Of a stretch of 64,000 bases of DNA, positions 46,201 through 53,051 are shown piece after piece (the first letter of the stretch is position 1; every line of letters starts with the position of its first letter). The DNA comes from Thermoplasmatales archaeon (GTDB taxonomy: Archaea; Thermoplasmatota; E2; DHVEG-1). The translations under genes and the position numbers were made by a program. Under the pieces are notes generated by a model. The model saw only the letters and a list, made by a program, of their open reading frames with translations, did not search any database and was not told where the DNA came from. The stretch spans positions 2,107,467 to 2,171,466 of the forward strand of contig CP070724.1 of NCBI GenBank assembly GCA_020350825.1. The letters are read 5' to 3'.

Positions 46201-47142
46201 CCTGTTGCTAAACCTGAGTATGGTTATGGTAAATTCAAGAATGTAATCTCAGGTCTAGAGTTTGAACGACTTGTGTCAGCATCTGGACCTACAGAAGGGC
46301 ACATTGAAATCAATGGCAAAGAACCCAAGAATGTTGTTTTTATTCAGTGTGTAGGCTCACGTGATAAAGAAACAAATGAGTATTGTTCCCGTGTTTGCTG
46401 TATGTATACAGCTAAACAAGCTCACATGGTTCGTGATAAAATACCAAATTCAAAACTAACCATTTATTATACTGATATGAGAGCATTTGGAAAAGGTTAC
46501 GAAGAATTCTACAACCAGGTACAAGGAGAAGGAATCACCTATAGACGCAGAGATCTGGCTGATCCTATTGAAGTGATAAAGAAAAATGGTAAATTAATTG
46601 TAAAATCCAAGGGACATTCCGATACAGAAGCCGATCTTGTAGTACTTGCGACAGGTATTGTTCCAAGGAAGGATAACATTGAGCTTGCAAGGATTTTGAA
46701 TATTAACGAGAGTTCTGATGGATTCTTCTTAGAAGCACATCCAAAACTAAGACCGGTGGATACATTTACAGATGGAATATTTTTAGCGGGTTGCTGTCAG
46801 GGTCCAAAGGATGTACCTGATACTGTTGCACAAGCAAGTGGTGCAGCATCTCGTGCATGTGATATTCTATCTAAAAAACAACTTGAAATCGAAGCAACAG
46901 TTGCAAATGTAAATGAAGGCTTATGTCGTGGTTGTGGTTTCTGTGTAGATGCATGTCCATACACTGCTATTGAGTTAGAAGAAGTCGATCGTTTTGGCCA
47001 TAAGATAATGGTAGCAAAAGTAAATGAAGCTCTCTGTAAGGGATGTGGTTCATGTTCTGCTGCCTGTCTAAATGGTGCAATTAGTCATCTTGGATTTACA
47101 GATGGACAGATTCTCTCAATGATTAAAGCCTTAGGTAAATAA
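43258..47142 (+). CDS. HdrA with inserted GltD-like NAD(P)H flavoprotein (HdrL-like)
   Basis: 1294 residues. Residues 1-285 and about 940-1294 make one HdrA (CECGVN start, FAD motif GGGIAGIQ about 146, CTACGDCTNDCP about 242; C-terminal CRGCGFCVDACP about 1223 and CKGCGSC about 1260). Between them, inside the inserted ferredoxin, lie about 650 residues of a GltD/NfnB-like protein: N-terminal Fe-S module (CVNACPAGV, CGRICTHVCEENC), FAD motif GAGPAGLTVGYD (about 396), and two nucleotide-binding motifs, VVGGGNVALDS (about 530) and VIGGGNVAFDV (about 696), each followed by RRTRAEVPA or ENREEMPA. It would carry a second, NAD(P)H-linked flavin site. The insert uses more CGN codons than its flanks. 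Confidence 0.87.
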   Translation: MKIGVYVCECGVNIAATVDVEKIAEQAKLLPNVAVSRFYKYMCSDPGQELIKKDIKEKKLDRIIVASCSPRMHEPTFRAVLEDMDVNPYFLTMVNIREQCSWVHKDREKATEKAFSLIKSAVLNTSLSSALEKKKVGVTPTAMVIGGGIAGIQAALDIGDMGFKTYLVEKTPSIGGRMAQLDKTFPTMDCSACILTPKMVNVARHPNIELLTYSEVAGIDGYVGNFNVQVRKKPRYIDMDKCTACGDCTNDCPVILEDEFNMGQGDRKAIYIPFPQAVPQKYTIDKIGIPPCVNACPAGVNAQGYIALIRDGKFQEALDLVRENNPFPSVCGRICTHVCEENCNRKDVDEAVAVRALKRFASDWEMKHGKKTKKKETIKEKETENREEDVNPAAGKKVAIVGAGPAGLTVGYDLALKGYKPTVFEALSKPGGMLRVGVPKYRLPEDILDYDIERIEKAGVEIRTNTPIGPDLTLKDLRKAGYEAIFIAIGTHKSKRLGVEGEDLSGVVHASGFLHDTRLGKKVDFKDKIVAVVGGGNVALDSVRTAVRLGAKSAFVIYRRTRAEVPALKSELEECEKEGISFYYLSAPKKIKGDKGKVTGIECQRMKLGEPDESGRRRPVPIKGSTFTLDTDIVISAIGQMSMLSSLAETHVNVEIRENGVIPIATEHLDLKGVFGFTAFLRALSVGEKIELGNRVVVIGGGNVAFDVARSAVRIGAKETHVVCVENREEMPAFDYEVREAEEEGVIIHTRLMPKRILGVAGKVVGLESLDCSSVFDKDGAFNPQVVPNTESIIEADSVIVAIGQEVDFTLLKAGDGVLVTKGGLLQVDGVTQETNVPGIFAAGDAVEGPGLVITAIAKGHEAAKSIDRYLRDEDMKEGRIIKEPLVAPMPEREFEKQPRIKIPELPVKERIKNFEEVELELTEEMAVKEASRCLSCNVCSICKQCVISCEADAIDHDAEEELVNLDIGAIVVATGFDLFDPVAKPEYGYGKFKNVISGLEFERLVSASGPTEGHIEINGKEPKNVVFIQCVGSRDKETNEYCSRVCCMYTAKQAHMVRDKIPNSKLTIYYTDMRAFGKGYEEFYNQVQGEGITYRRRDLADPIEVIKKNGKLIVKSKGHSDTEADLVVLATGIVPRKDNIELARILNINESSDGFFLEAHPKLRPVDTFTDGIFLAGCCQGPKDVPDTVAQASGAASRACDILSKKQLEIEATVANVNEGLCRGCGFCVDACPYTAIELEEVDRFGHKIMVAKVNEALCKGCGSCSAACLNGAISHLGFTDGQILSMIKALGK

Positions 47143-47174
47143 TTATTGAAAATGTAGAAAAGAGGTTATGAAAA

Positions 47175-47540
47175 ATGAAAATCTGTATAAGTTCAACAGG
47201 AAATACAATAGAGTATAGTAATATTGATAAAACAATTCATAGATGTGCCTTCTTCTTGATAGTTGATAGGGAAACCAATTCACAGAAAGCAATTTTTAAC
47301 ACAATCAGAGAAAGTCCAAGCGAAATTGGAGCAATGGTGGGACAAATAGTTGCAAATGAAGGGATTGATGCTGTTATTACAACAGATATTGGACCAAGAG
47401 CATTTGAAATATTTAAACGCTATGGGATAAAGGTATATCACGCTAAAGGTAAAATAGAAGATGCTGTCAAACAATTTGAACAAGGAAAACTAAAGGAAAT
47501 AACAAAGGCTACAGTAGAAAGATTTCCTGATAATAAATAA
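47175..47540 (+). CDS. NifX/NifB-C-terminal-like (dinitrogenase Fe-Mo cofactor) domain protein
   Basis: 121 residues of the small family that includes NifX, NafY and MTH1175-like proteins with an RNase-H-like fold. Seen: ISSTGNTIEYSNIDKTIHRC (split turn at about 4-23) and VITTDIGPRAFEIF (about 70-83), then YHAKGKIEDAVKQFEQGKL. In bacteria related proteins bind iron-sulfur cofactors, and solitary copies are common next to MvhD and ferredoxin genes. Role here unknown, perhaps Fe-S cluster handling. Last gene of the operon, 32 bases after the fusion gene, and followed by a clear terminator. Confidence 0.78.
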   Translation: MKICISSTGNTIEYSNIDKTIHRCAFFLIVDRETNSQKAIFNTIRESPSEIGAMVGQIVANEGIDAVITTDIGPRAFEIFKRYGIKVYHAKGKIEDAVKQFEQGKLKEITKATVERFPDNK

Positions 47541-47565
47541 TAAATACAAACCTTATTAAAACATC

Positions 47566-47591
47566 TATGGGTTAAAAACCCATATTTTTTC
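47566..47591 (+). terminator. hairpin plus T-run terminator of the 25-kb operon
   Basis: TATGGGTT (47566-47573) pairs with AACCCATA (47577-47584) in a perfect 8-bp stem with a three-base loop, followed by six T residues (47585-47590). It lies 26 bases after the NifX-like gene, at the place where the co-directional operon ends. Confidence 0.75.
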
Positions 47592-47616
47592 CATTTTGAC
47601 ATTTTGCCACAATGGA

Positions 47617-47624
47617 TTTATATA
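47617..47624 (+). promoter_or_regulatory. TATA box of the small coiled-coil gene
   Basis: TTTATATA, about 60 bases ahead of the GTG at 47677 and beyond the terminator of the preceding operon, so the small gene would be transcribed separately. Confidence 0.4.
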
Positions 47625-47676
47625 GAAGCAATGTTAGAAAATAACACGGCATAGGGCATCAAAGTAAAAGTGTAAA

Positions 47677-47877
47677 GTGATAAAAGTGAATATAAAATAT
47701 GAATCTGTACAAAAAGAAATAGATAAACTATTCGAAAAAACAAGCGAAAAAAGAACGCATAAAAAATCTCAGGAAATGAAAATAGATGAAAAATATAAAT
47801 CTACAGTAAAAAAAATAGGTAAACTAATGATGCAACTTGAGAAACTCGAAAAGGAAAACAGAAAAAAGAAAGAATAA
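47677..47877 (+). CDS. small Lys/Glu-rich coiled-coil protein
   Basis: 66 residues from GTG 47677. Very basic and helical, with heptad-like runs (VQKEIDKLFEKTSEK and KLMMQLEKLEKENRKKKE). No family recognised and no ribosome binding site close by (AAAAG about 6 bases ahead is weak). It has its own TATA box and lies alone between two operons. It may be a DNA- or RNA-associated small protein, but this is a guess from charge. Confidence 0.45.
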   Translation: MIKVNIKYESVQKEIDKLFEKTSEKRTHKKSQEMKIDEKYKSTVKKIGKLMMQLEKLEKENRKKKE

Positions 47878-47971
47878 AAAGACGGATATTAATAATCACT
47901 TAATTTACTAGGAATAACGAGATAAACATAAATAATCTTTTAACCTACCTTTTGTTAAAGAAATTATTTTC

Positions 47972-48511
47972 TCATTTTTTGTAAATTGATCTGCCATTTG
48001 AGTCTATTGCCACAACCAATGGTCCAAATTCTTTTACGTTAAATATCCAAACAGCTTCTGGCATACCTAGCTCATCAAGCCAGTGAACTGCTGAAAACTC
48101 TTCCACTCTATCTGCAGCCAATGCACCCGCTCCACCAGTATATGCAGTATATACACCACCATATTTCTGTAATGCTTTTTCAGTCCTTTCACCCATACCC
48201 CCTTTACCAATAATAATGTTTATACCATATTTTTCAATGAATTTGTCCTCGAAAATTTCCATCCGGCTACTTGTAGTAGGACCAGCGGATATAACCTGCC
48301 ATTTGCCATTTTCTTTTTTCATAAGAGGGCCGCAATGAAATAATGCCATTACTGATGGTTTGAAAGGTAAACTATCTTTATCTTTTTCAAGCATCATGTG
48401 GTGTGCTTCATCTCTAGCAGTAAAGATTTTCCCCGTAACGTAAATTATGTCACCAACTTTCAACTTTCTTATTTTTTCAGTGCTAACTGGTAAGTCAAAA
48501 TGGTACTCCAT
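47972..48511 (-). CDS. fumarase class I beta subunit (C-terminal type)
   Basis: Second half of a two-subunit iron-sulfur fumarate hydratase that interconverts malate and fumarate. 179 residues. Characteristic GDIIYVTGKIFTARDEAH (about 21-38), GPTTSSRM (about 77-84), GKGGMGE (about 101-107) and TGGAGALAA (about 125-133). It starts immediately after the alpha subunit stop. Class I, two-gene form typical of archaea and many anaerobes. Confidence 0.92.
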   Translation of the reverse strand: MEYHFDLPVSTEKIRKLKVGDIIYVTGKIFTARDEAHHMMLEKDKDSLPFKPSVMALFHCGPLMKKENGKWQVISAGPTTSSRMEIFEDKFIEKYGINIIIGKGGMGERTEKALQKYGGVYTAYTGGAGALAADRVEEFSAVHWLDELGMPEAVWIFNVKEFGPLVVAIDSNGRSIYKK

Positions 48512-49372
48512 TTATTTCACCTCCCATGTTCCATCTGAATGAATGACCATCTCTGCTCTTCTATCTGCCCAACACTGCACGATGACACCAACCGGTAGGC
48601 TTGCAGGATGTCTATGTGCTTTTTCAACATGAACGTCCAAAACAGTAGTTTTACCTCCAAGACCCATTGGACCTATATTGCTTTTATTAATTCTTTCTAT
48701 GAGTTCTTTTTCAATTGCTGCAATGGTTTTATCCTTATGGCGAACTCCAACCGGTCTTAGAATAGCCTTTTTCCCAAGTTTTAATGAAAGATCTGCACCT
48801 CCACCAATGCCAACACCTACAATTGTAGGTGGACATGGGTTTCCCCCCGCCTTTATTATCTCATCGACAACAAAATCCTTGGCACCTTCGATGCCAACAC
48901 CAGGTTTGAGCATACCAAGTTTACTCATGTTTTCACTACCGCCGCCCTTAGGCAATGATATTATCCTAACATCATCACCATCAACAAAATCCCAAGTAAT
49001 ATATGGTATTTGATCACCAGTATTATCCCCTTGATTTTTACCTAGAAATGGATCTACAGTATTGGGGCGCAAAGGAATTTTTTTTGTTGCTTTTTTTACT
49101 CCATTTATTATCCATTTTTTTAGATTATTGATGTATGGAAAATCTATACCAACGCTGACAAAAAATGTCTGTATTCCAGTATCCTGACACATAGGTCGTT
49201 CTGATTTTTTTGCTAAGTCTATATTTTTGAGAATGGTTTCTATCTGAGTCTTTGCCACACCCTGCTCAATTTCATATGCGTGTTTAAGAGCATTAACAAC
49301 ATCCCTTGGCAGCTCAGTTTCTGCTTTTTTTATAAGTGTTACTATGCCATCTTCTATACTTTTCTTTTCCAT
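48512..49372 (-). CDS. fumarase class I alpha subunit (N-terminal type)
   Basis: 286 residues. Carries the [4Fe-4S] ligands of class I fumarase: MCQDTGIQTFFV (about 60-71, first Cys), GGNPCPPTIVGVGIGGG (about 176-192) and VIVQCWADRR (about 264-273). Directly followed by the beta subunit. Upstream it faces PEP carboxykinase divergently across 150 bases. Completes malate/fumarate conversion for the reductive TCA route. Confidence 0.92.
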   Translation of the reverse strand: MEKKSIEDGIVTLIKKAETELPRDVVNALKHAYEIEQGVAKTQIETILKNIDLAKKSERPMCQDTGIQTFFVSVGIDFPYINNLKKWIINGVKKATKKIPLRPNTVDPFLGKNQGDNTGDQIPYITWDFVDGDDVRIISLPKGGGSENMSKLGMLKPGVGIEGAKDFVVDEIIKAGGNPCPPTIVGVGIGGGADLSLKLGKKAILRPVGVRHKDKTIAAIEKELIERINKSNIGPMGLGGKTTVLDVHVEKAHRHPASLPVGVIVQCWADRRAEMVIHSDGTWEVK

Positions 49373-49522
49373 GTTAACATGCCTTCTAAGCCAAGGATAT
49401 AGAGTTTTTGTTTTAGTATTTTCTCAAAGGTTTATCAAAAATTTCTTTATAGTATATGTAGATTATATCAACTTATTTTATATAGGGGTGGAATATTACG
49501 GGTCTTACGGGGTTGCAAAGCT

Positions 49523-51445
49523 TTGTCAAAGACATTTGCTATTGAGCCTGATGTGGAAGTGTTACATGAGAACGTTATACATAATCCAGATGATGAATTT
49601 TTAATAGATTTTCTGAAACCATATTATGTGTTTACACAAGATGGTCAATACCTCTTTGGATCGACGCAACTGGGACGTCGTCCAGATAGAGCTTTTTATA
49701 TGGTCATTGATAACTATAAGCTGGGTAAAAAGCAGAGAAAGTTTGATACAAAGATTGGAGAGAAGATCTACGAAGTTGGAATGAAATATCTAAAAGAGGA
49801 AAAACCAAAACTCATCGTACAAGAGGGTATTCAAGGGGAAGAAGGCTACAAGGTTGGATTACGTATTACTATCAGTGTAAAAAACCCCCATAACGCATAT
49901 ATCGCCTGGATGGGGAAGCTCATGATCTTTCCTCCAGAAGAAGATATGCATATTGATTGTTGGAACTATGTTATACAAGAAAAACTCCCTAACAAATATG
50001 TCAAAGAGATTCAAAGCGTCTGGTCAGAGTATGATCCAGATGTTCCAATAACTCTTTACGATTTCACTGAGATGGATAAAAATATTAGGCGTGTTCTCAG
50101 CCTCGGTGTTGATTATTTTGGAGGGGCGTTTAAGAAACCAAATCTGACGATGGTGTGGAATAAAGCTGAAACAGATGGATTAATTACTTATCATGCGGGT
50201 TGTACCACCAATCGGGTCTTGAAGGGATTAAGCGGTACAGGAAAGACTACCTTAACTGTTGGACCGACATTAGAACAAGATGATGCATGTTTGGGAAAAC
50301 CAGTTTTTAATGATAACGATGAAATAATTTCTGTAAAGTTGATTGGTTTAGAGGCTGCAAGTTTCGCAAAATCTGAAGGATTAAACCAATATAGTCCTGA
50401 GTACCCCGGATTGATGAAATCCCGTGAGATAGACGAAACCGGAAAAAGACCCATTGTGCTTGCAATGAATATCGACTGCGAAGGTGTAGAATACATAAAC
50501 AAGAATATCAAAGACTATAAGGTTAAAGTTCCACAGAAAATACCTGGCGAAAAAGTTGGTTCTTTGCAATGTACAAAATATGAAGAAAGTGGAACTACCA
50601 ACGGTAGGTTTATCTTTTTATTTAGTGAGTTAAATCCAGGGTGGGGAAGTGGTCGTGAGAAATGGTTAAAGACAGAAGCGTTGAGTTTTAAAAAATATGA
50701 TGTTCTGGAGCCTATTTTTAGGGTTGTCGATCCAAAAATGGCAGTTGCTCTTGATAGCGCTTGTGAGAGTATTATTACCTCTGCAATTTCTGCTCAGAAA
50801 CCAGGAACAAGAGTTAGATCTTATGCTGCTACTGATTTTATGGCGCGGGAACAATCTCATCAAGCAATTTTAAAGTTAAAGATGTATAATGATATGGATT
50901 TAAACACAGACGGGAGCCTAGTTTTTTTCATTAACAATGCGGGTTTTGTTGGCGAATATGATATTGATGGAAAACAGATAAAAAAACTAGATAGAAAAGG
51001 AAATCCTATACTTAAAAGGAACATAGAAAATGGTGAGATACTTAAAAATGAACTTGGGGAACCTAAATACGAGGGACGTGGTGAGGGAATCAAGGTAGCT
51101 GATTCAAAACGGTTGATAGATCTGGTCGAACATAGAAGTATTGAAAATTGGATTAAACATCCTGTTTTTGGTTATCTAATACCTGATCCCACGGAGCTTG
51201 AGGAAAAATTTGATATGATTGATTTTGGGAAGCGATTCAATATATTAAACTACTATACTCCAAAACAATATTTAGAATTCATAAAAAGAGATATTAAAGA
51301 ACGGACAGAGTTTCTCGAGGATTTATTCAAAGGACAAGAAGATGAGGAGAAATTGAAAGATATTATCTATATCTGGAAAAAGTGTAAACTGCCAACGGAA
51401 GAAAAAATTAAGGAATTTTATGAAACCTATTACAAAAAGAATTAA
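49523..51445 (+). CDS. pckA: phosphoenolpyruvate carboxykinase, ATP-type
   Basis: 640 residues, about 100 longer than most ATP-dependent PckA enzymes. The kinase-1 loop GLSGTGKTTL is at about 235-244, preceded by ITYHAGCTTN-like substrate region, and further motifs are EAASFAKSEGLN and RSYAATDFMA. The GLSGTGKT form marks the ATP family rather than the GTP family. The start is a TTG at 49523 (ATG is lacking before residue 60 or so), with GGGGTT about 10 bases upstream, so the N-terminus is uncertain. Interconverts oxaloacetate and PEP, linking the carbon cycle to sugar synthesis. Confidence 0.85.
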   Translation: MSKTFAIEPDVEVLHENVIHNPDDEFLIDFLKPYYVFTQDGQYLFGSTQLGRRPDRAFYMVIDNYKLGKKQRKFDTKIGEKIYEVGMKYLKEEKPKLIVQEGIQGEEGYKVGLRITISVKNPHNAYIAWMGKLMIFPPEEDMHIDCWNYVIQEKLPNKYVKEIQSVWSEYDPDVPITLYDFTEMDKNIRRVLSLGVDYFGGAFKKPNLTMVWNKAETDGLITYHAGCTTNRVLKGLSGTGKTTLTVGPTLEQDDACLGKPVFNDNDEIISVKLIGLEAASFAKSEGLNQYSPEYPGLMKSREIDETGKRPIVLAMNIDCEGVEYINKNIKDYKVKVPQKIPGEKVGSLQCTKYEESGTTNGRFIFLFSELNPGWGSGREKWLKTEALSFKKYDVLEPIFRVVDPKMAVALDSACESIITSAISAQKPGTRVRSYAATDFMAREQSHQAILKLKMYNDMDLNTDGSLVFFINNAGFVGEYDIDGKQIKKLDRKGNPILKRNIENGEILKNELGEPKYEGRGEGIKVADSKRLIDLVEHRSIENWIKHPVFGYLIPDPTELEEKFDMIDFGKRFNILNYYTPKQYLEFIKRDIKERTEFLEDLFKGQEDEEKLKDIIYIWKKCKLPTEEKIKEFYETYYKKN

Positions 51446-51484
51446 GTACTGTAATAACTTATTGATTAAGAGGTGATTTATAAA

Positions 51485-51688
51485 ATGGGGATTTATAAGA
51501 TAATAGACATAGTTGGTACATCGGAAAAAGGCTTTGGGGATGCTGCAAAGAATGCTGTCATTGAAGCAGGGAAAACTGTAAGAAAAATACGTCGTGCAGA
51601 GGTTACAAAATTTGATGTTAAAGTAGAGAACGATATACCTACTCTTTTCAGAGCGGAAATGAAAATATCCTTTGAAATTGAGAGATAA
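51485..51688 (+). CDS. dodecin family flavin-binding protein
   Basis: 67 residues from ATG 51485, preceded by AGGTGA. Dodecins assemble as dodecameric flavin-storage shells. Family features: IYKIIDIVGTSEKGFGDAAKNAV at the N-terminal third with the strand-helix-strand order, and a C-terminal strand with FRAEMKISFEIE. A flavin reserve is sensible beside so many flavoproteins, but that is inference. 40 bases after pckA on the same strand. Confidence 0.85.
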   Translation: MGIYKIIDIVGTSEKGFGDAAKNAVIEAGKTVRKIRRAEVTKFDVKVENDIPTLFRAEMKISFEIER

Positions 51689-51715
51689 GGATTTTTCTTT
51701 TTCATCTTATTTTTT

Positions 51716-52963
51716 TCAAATTAACGGTACAGTGAGGCTTCCTGAAGGCATTACTACAGTTGTAGGTTTTTTCCCTTTTTTCTTGATTAATTCTACAGCA
51801 TCATCTATTGCAAGTTGGATATCTGAGTATGGTTTCATCTGAGATTTTTTAATGATTTCATTATCAAGATCAGTGACCGCCCACATCTGAGCTCGTATTC
51901 CAATCTGTGCCATTTTTGCAGCTTTATGATATCCAAGTTTATACTCACTCTCAAGTATATCAAGAATTTCCTGGGGGGAATCTGCTTTGCCCAGCAGTTC
52001 AAGAAAAGCATCTTCTCCGACACCATCACGACATTTGGATACAAGAATGATAATACCATCATCTTCTAATGCTAGCTTACCATTATCAAGTGCCTTTTGA
52101 GATTGATAAAGATCGATATCCATAGGACATGGTGCGACTGATATGACAATGTTACCCTTTTGCTTTAATGGTACACAAAATACCTGATGAGCATATTTAA
52201 TAGCTGCATCAAAAGATTTAATCAAATCTCCAGCAGTAACAGCGTATAATTTATGATCACCTGTAAGAATAGTTTGTATTGAAAAAACATTGAGGTCCTT
52301 TAAAACATTCATTGCATCAATCATATCTTCATTAACTGGATTATCGTCAAGAGCAAGGGAACGTGCTTCGTCACTAAGAGCAAGTTTATGATTCATCTCT
52401 ATTGTTTTATATGAAGCCACACCTGGGAGAAACGATTTTCGCCCGCCAGTGTAACCCGCAAAATAATGTGGTTCAACACTTCCAATAACAAGGATATTAC
52501 CGTATTCTGGTACTAATTTGTTTATGTACATTTCAGTTCCATTTTTTGATTTTCCCAGATAATTCATATCATCGTCTTTATGAGCATCATGAGCATAAAC
52601 CCTCCTTCTAAAAACTTCATAAGTATCTCCAAAAATAAATCTATATTCCTCTTCAGTAGGAGCTCGATGAACACCAGTTGCTACAAGAATCTTAACATCA
52701 GGATGAGAAGATAGAACAGGCAAAAGGTAATTTATAATTTTAGAAGTAGGAGTAGGCCTTGTAGCATCATTAACAATTACAAGCAGTCTATCAGCATTTT
52801 CAGCAAACTCATCATAAGATTCAAAACCAATAGGATTTTCCAAAGCATCTTCAATTAATTTATCTTGATCTTTAATTGATACTTTATTAGGATGTAGGAT
52901 CTCACAATCACCGGGAATATTTACTTTGAAATTATCTTTTCCATATGGGATATCAACCTGCAT
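51716..52963 (-). CDS. larA: LarA family nickel-dependent lactate racemase
   Basis: 415 residues. Interconverts D- and L-lactate (or a related 2-hydroxyacid) using a nickel-pincer nucleotide. Key residues can be followed: GVHRAPT (His near 98), HDAHKDDD, and EPHYFAGYTGGRKSFLPG. The spacing from the His of EPH to the Lys of GGRK is 10 and from that Lys to the His of EMNH is 16, the same as His174-Lys184-His200 of the Lactobacillus enzyme. No larB, larC or larE is in the window. It may feed the GlcD-type dehydrogenase at 35574-37001. Other LarA-family substrates are possible. Confidence 0.85.
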   Translation of the reverse strand: MQVDIPYGKDNFKVNIPGDCEILHPNKVSIKDQDKLIEDALENPIGFESYDEFAENADRLLVIVNDATRPTPTSKIINYLLPVLSSHPDVKILVATGVHRAPTEEEYRFIFGDTYEVFRRRVYAHDAHKDDDMNYLGKSKNGTEMYINKLVPEYGNILVIGSVEPHYFAGYTGGRKSFLPGVASYKTIEMNHKLALSDEARSLALDDNPVNEDMIDAMNVLKDLNVFSIQTILTGDHKLYAVTAGDLIKSFDAAIKYAHQVFCVPLKQKGNIVISVAPCPMDIDLYQSQKALDNGKLALEDDGIIILVSKCRDGVGEDAFLELLGKADSPQEILDILESEYKLGYHKAAKMAQIGIRAQMWAVTDLDNEIIKKSQMKPYSDIQLAIDDAVELIKKKGKKPTTVVMPSGSLTVPLI

Positions 52964-53018
52964 TTTACTCCCTCAAATTCACTGATTAATGTTTATCTTG
53001 AATAGATAATCCCCTAAT

Positions 53019-53029
53019 ATATTTATATG
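53019..53029 (+). promoter_or_regulatory. TATA box, leaderless start of the GlpA-like operon
   Basis: ATATTTATATG lies about 26 bases before the ATG at 53052. That spacing predicts a transcript beginning at the start codon, and supports 53052 over the upstream GTG at 53034. Confidence 0.5.
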
Positions 53030-53051
53030 GCGCGTGGTATTCTCGAGGAAG

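Noticed and set aside
49344..49604. 86-codon plus-strand frame across the pck promoter
   Set aside because: It overlaps the fumarase start and the PEP carboxykinase start in another frame, and its composition is not protein-like.
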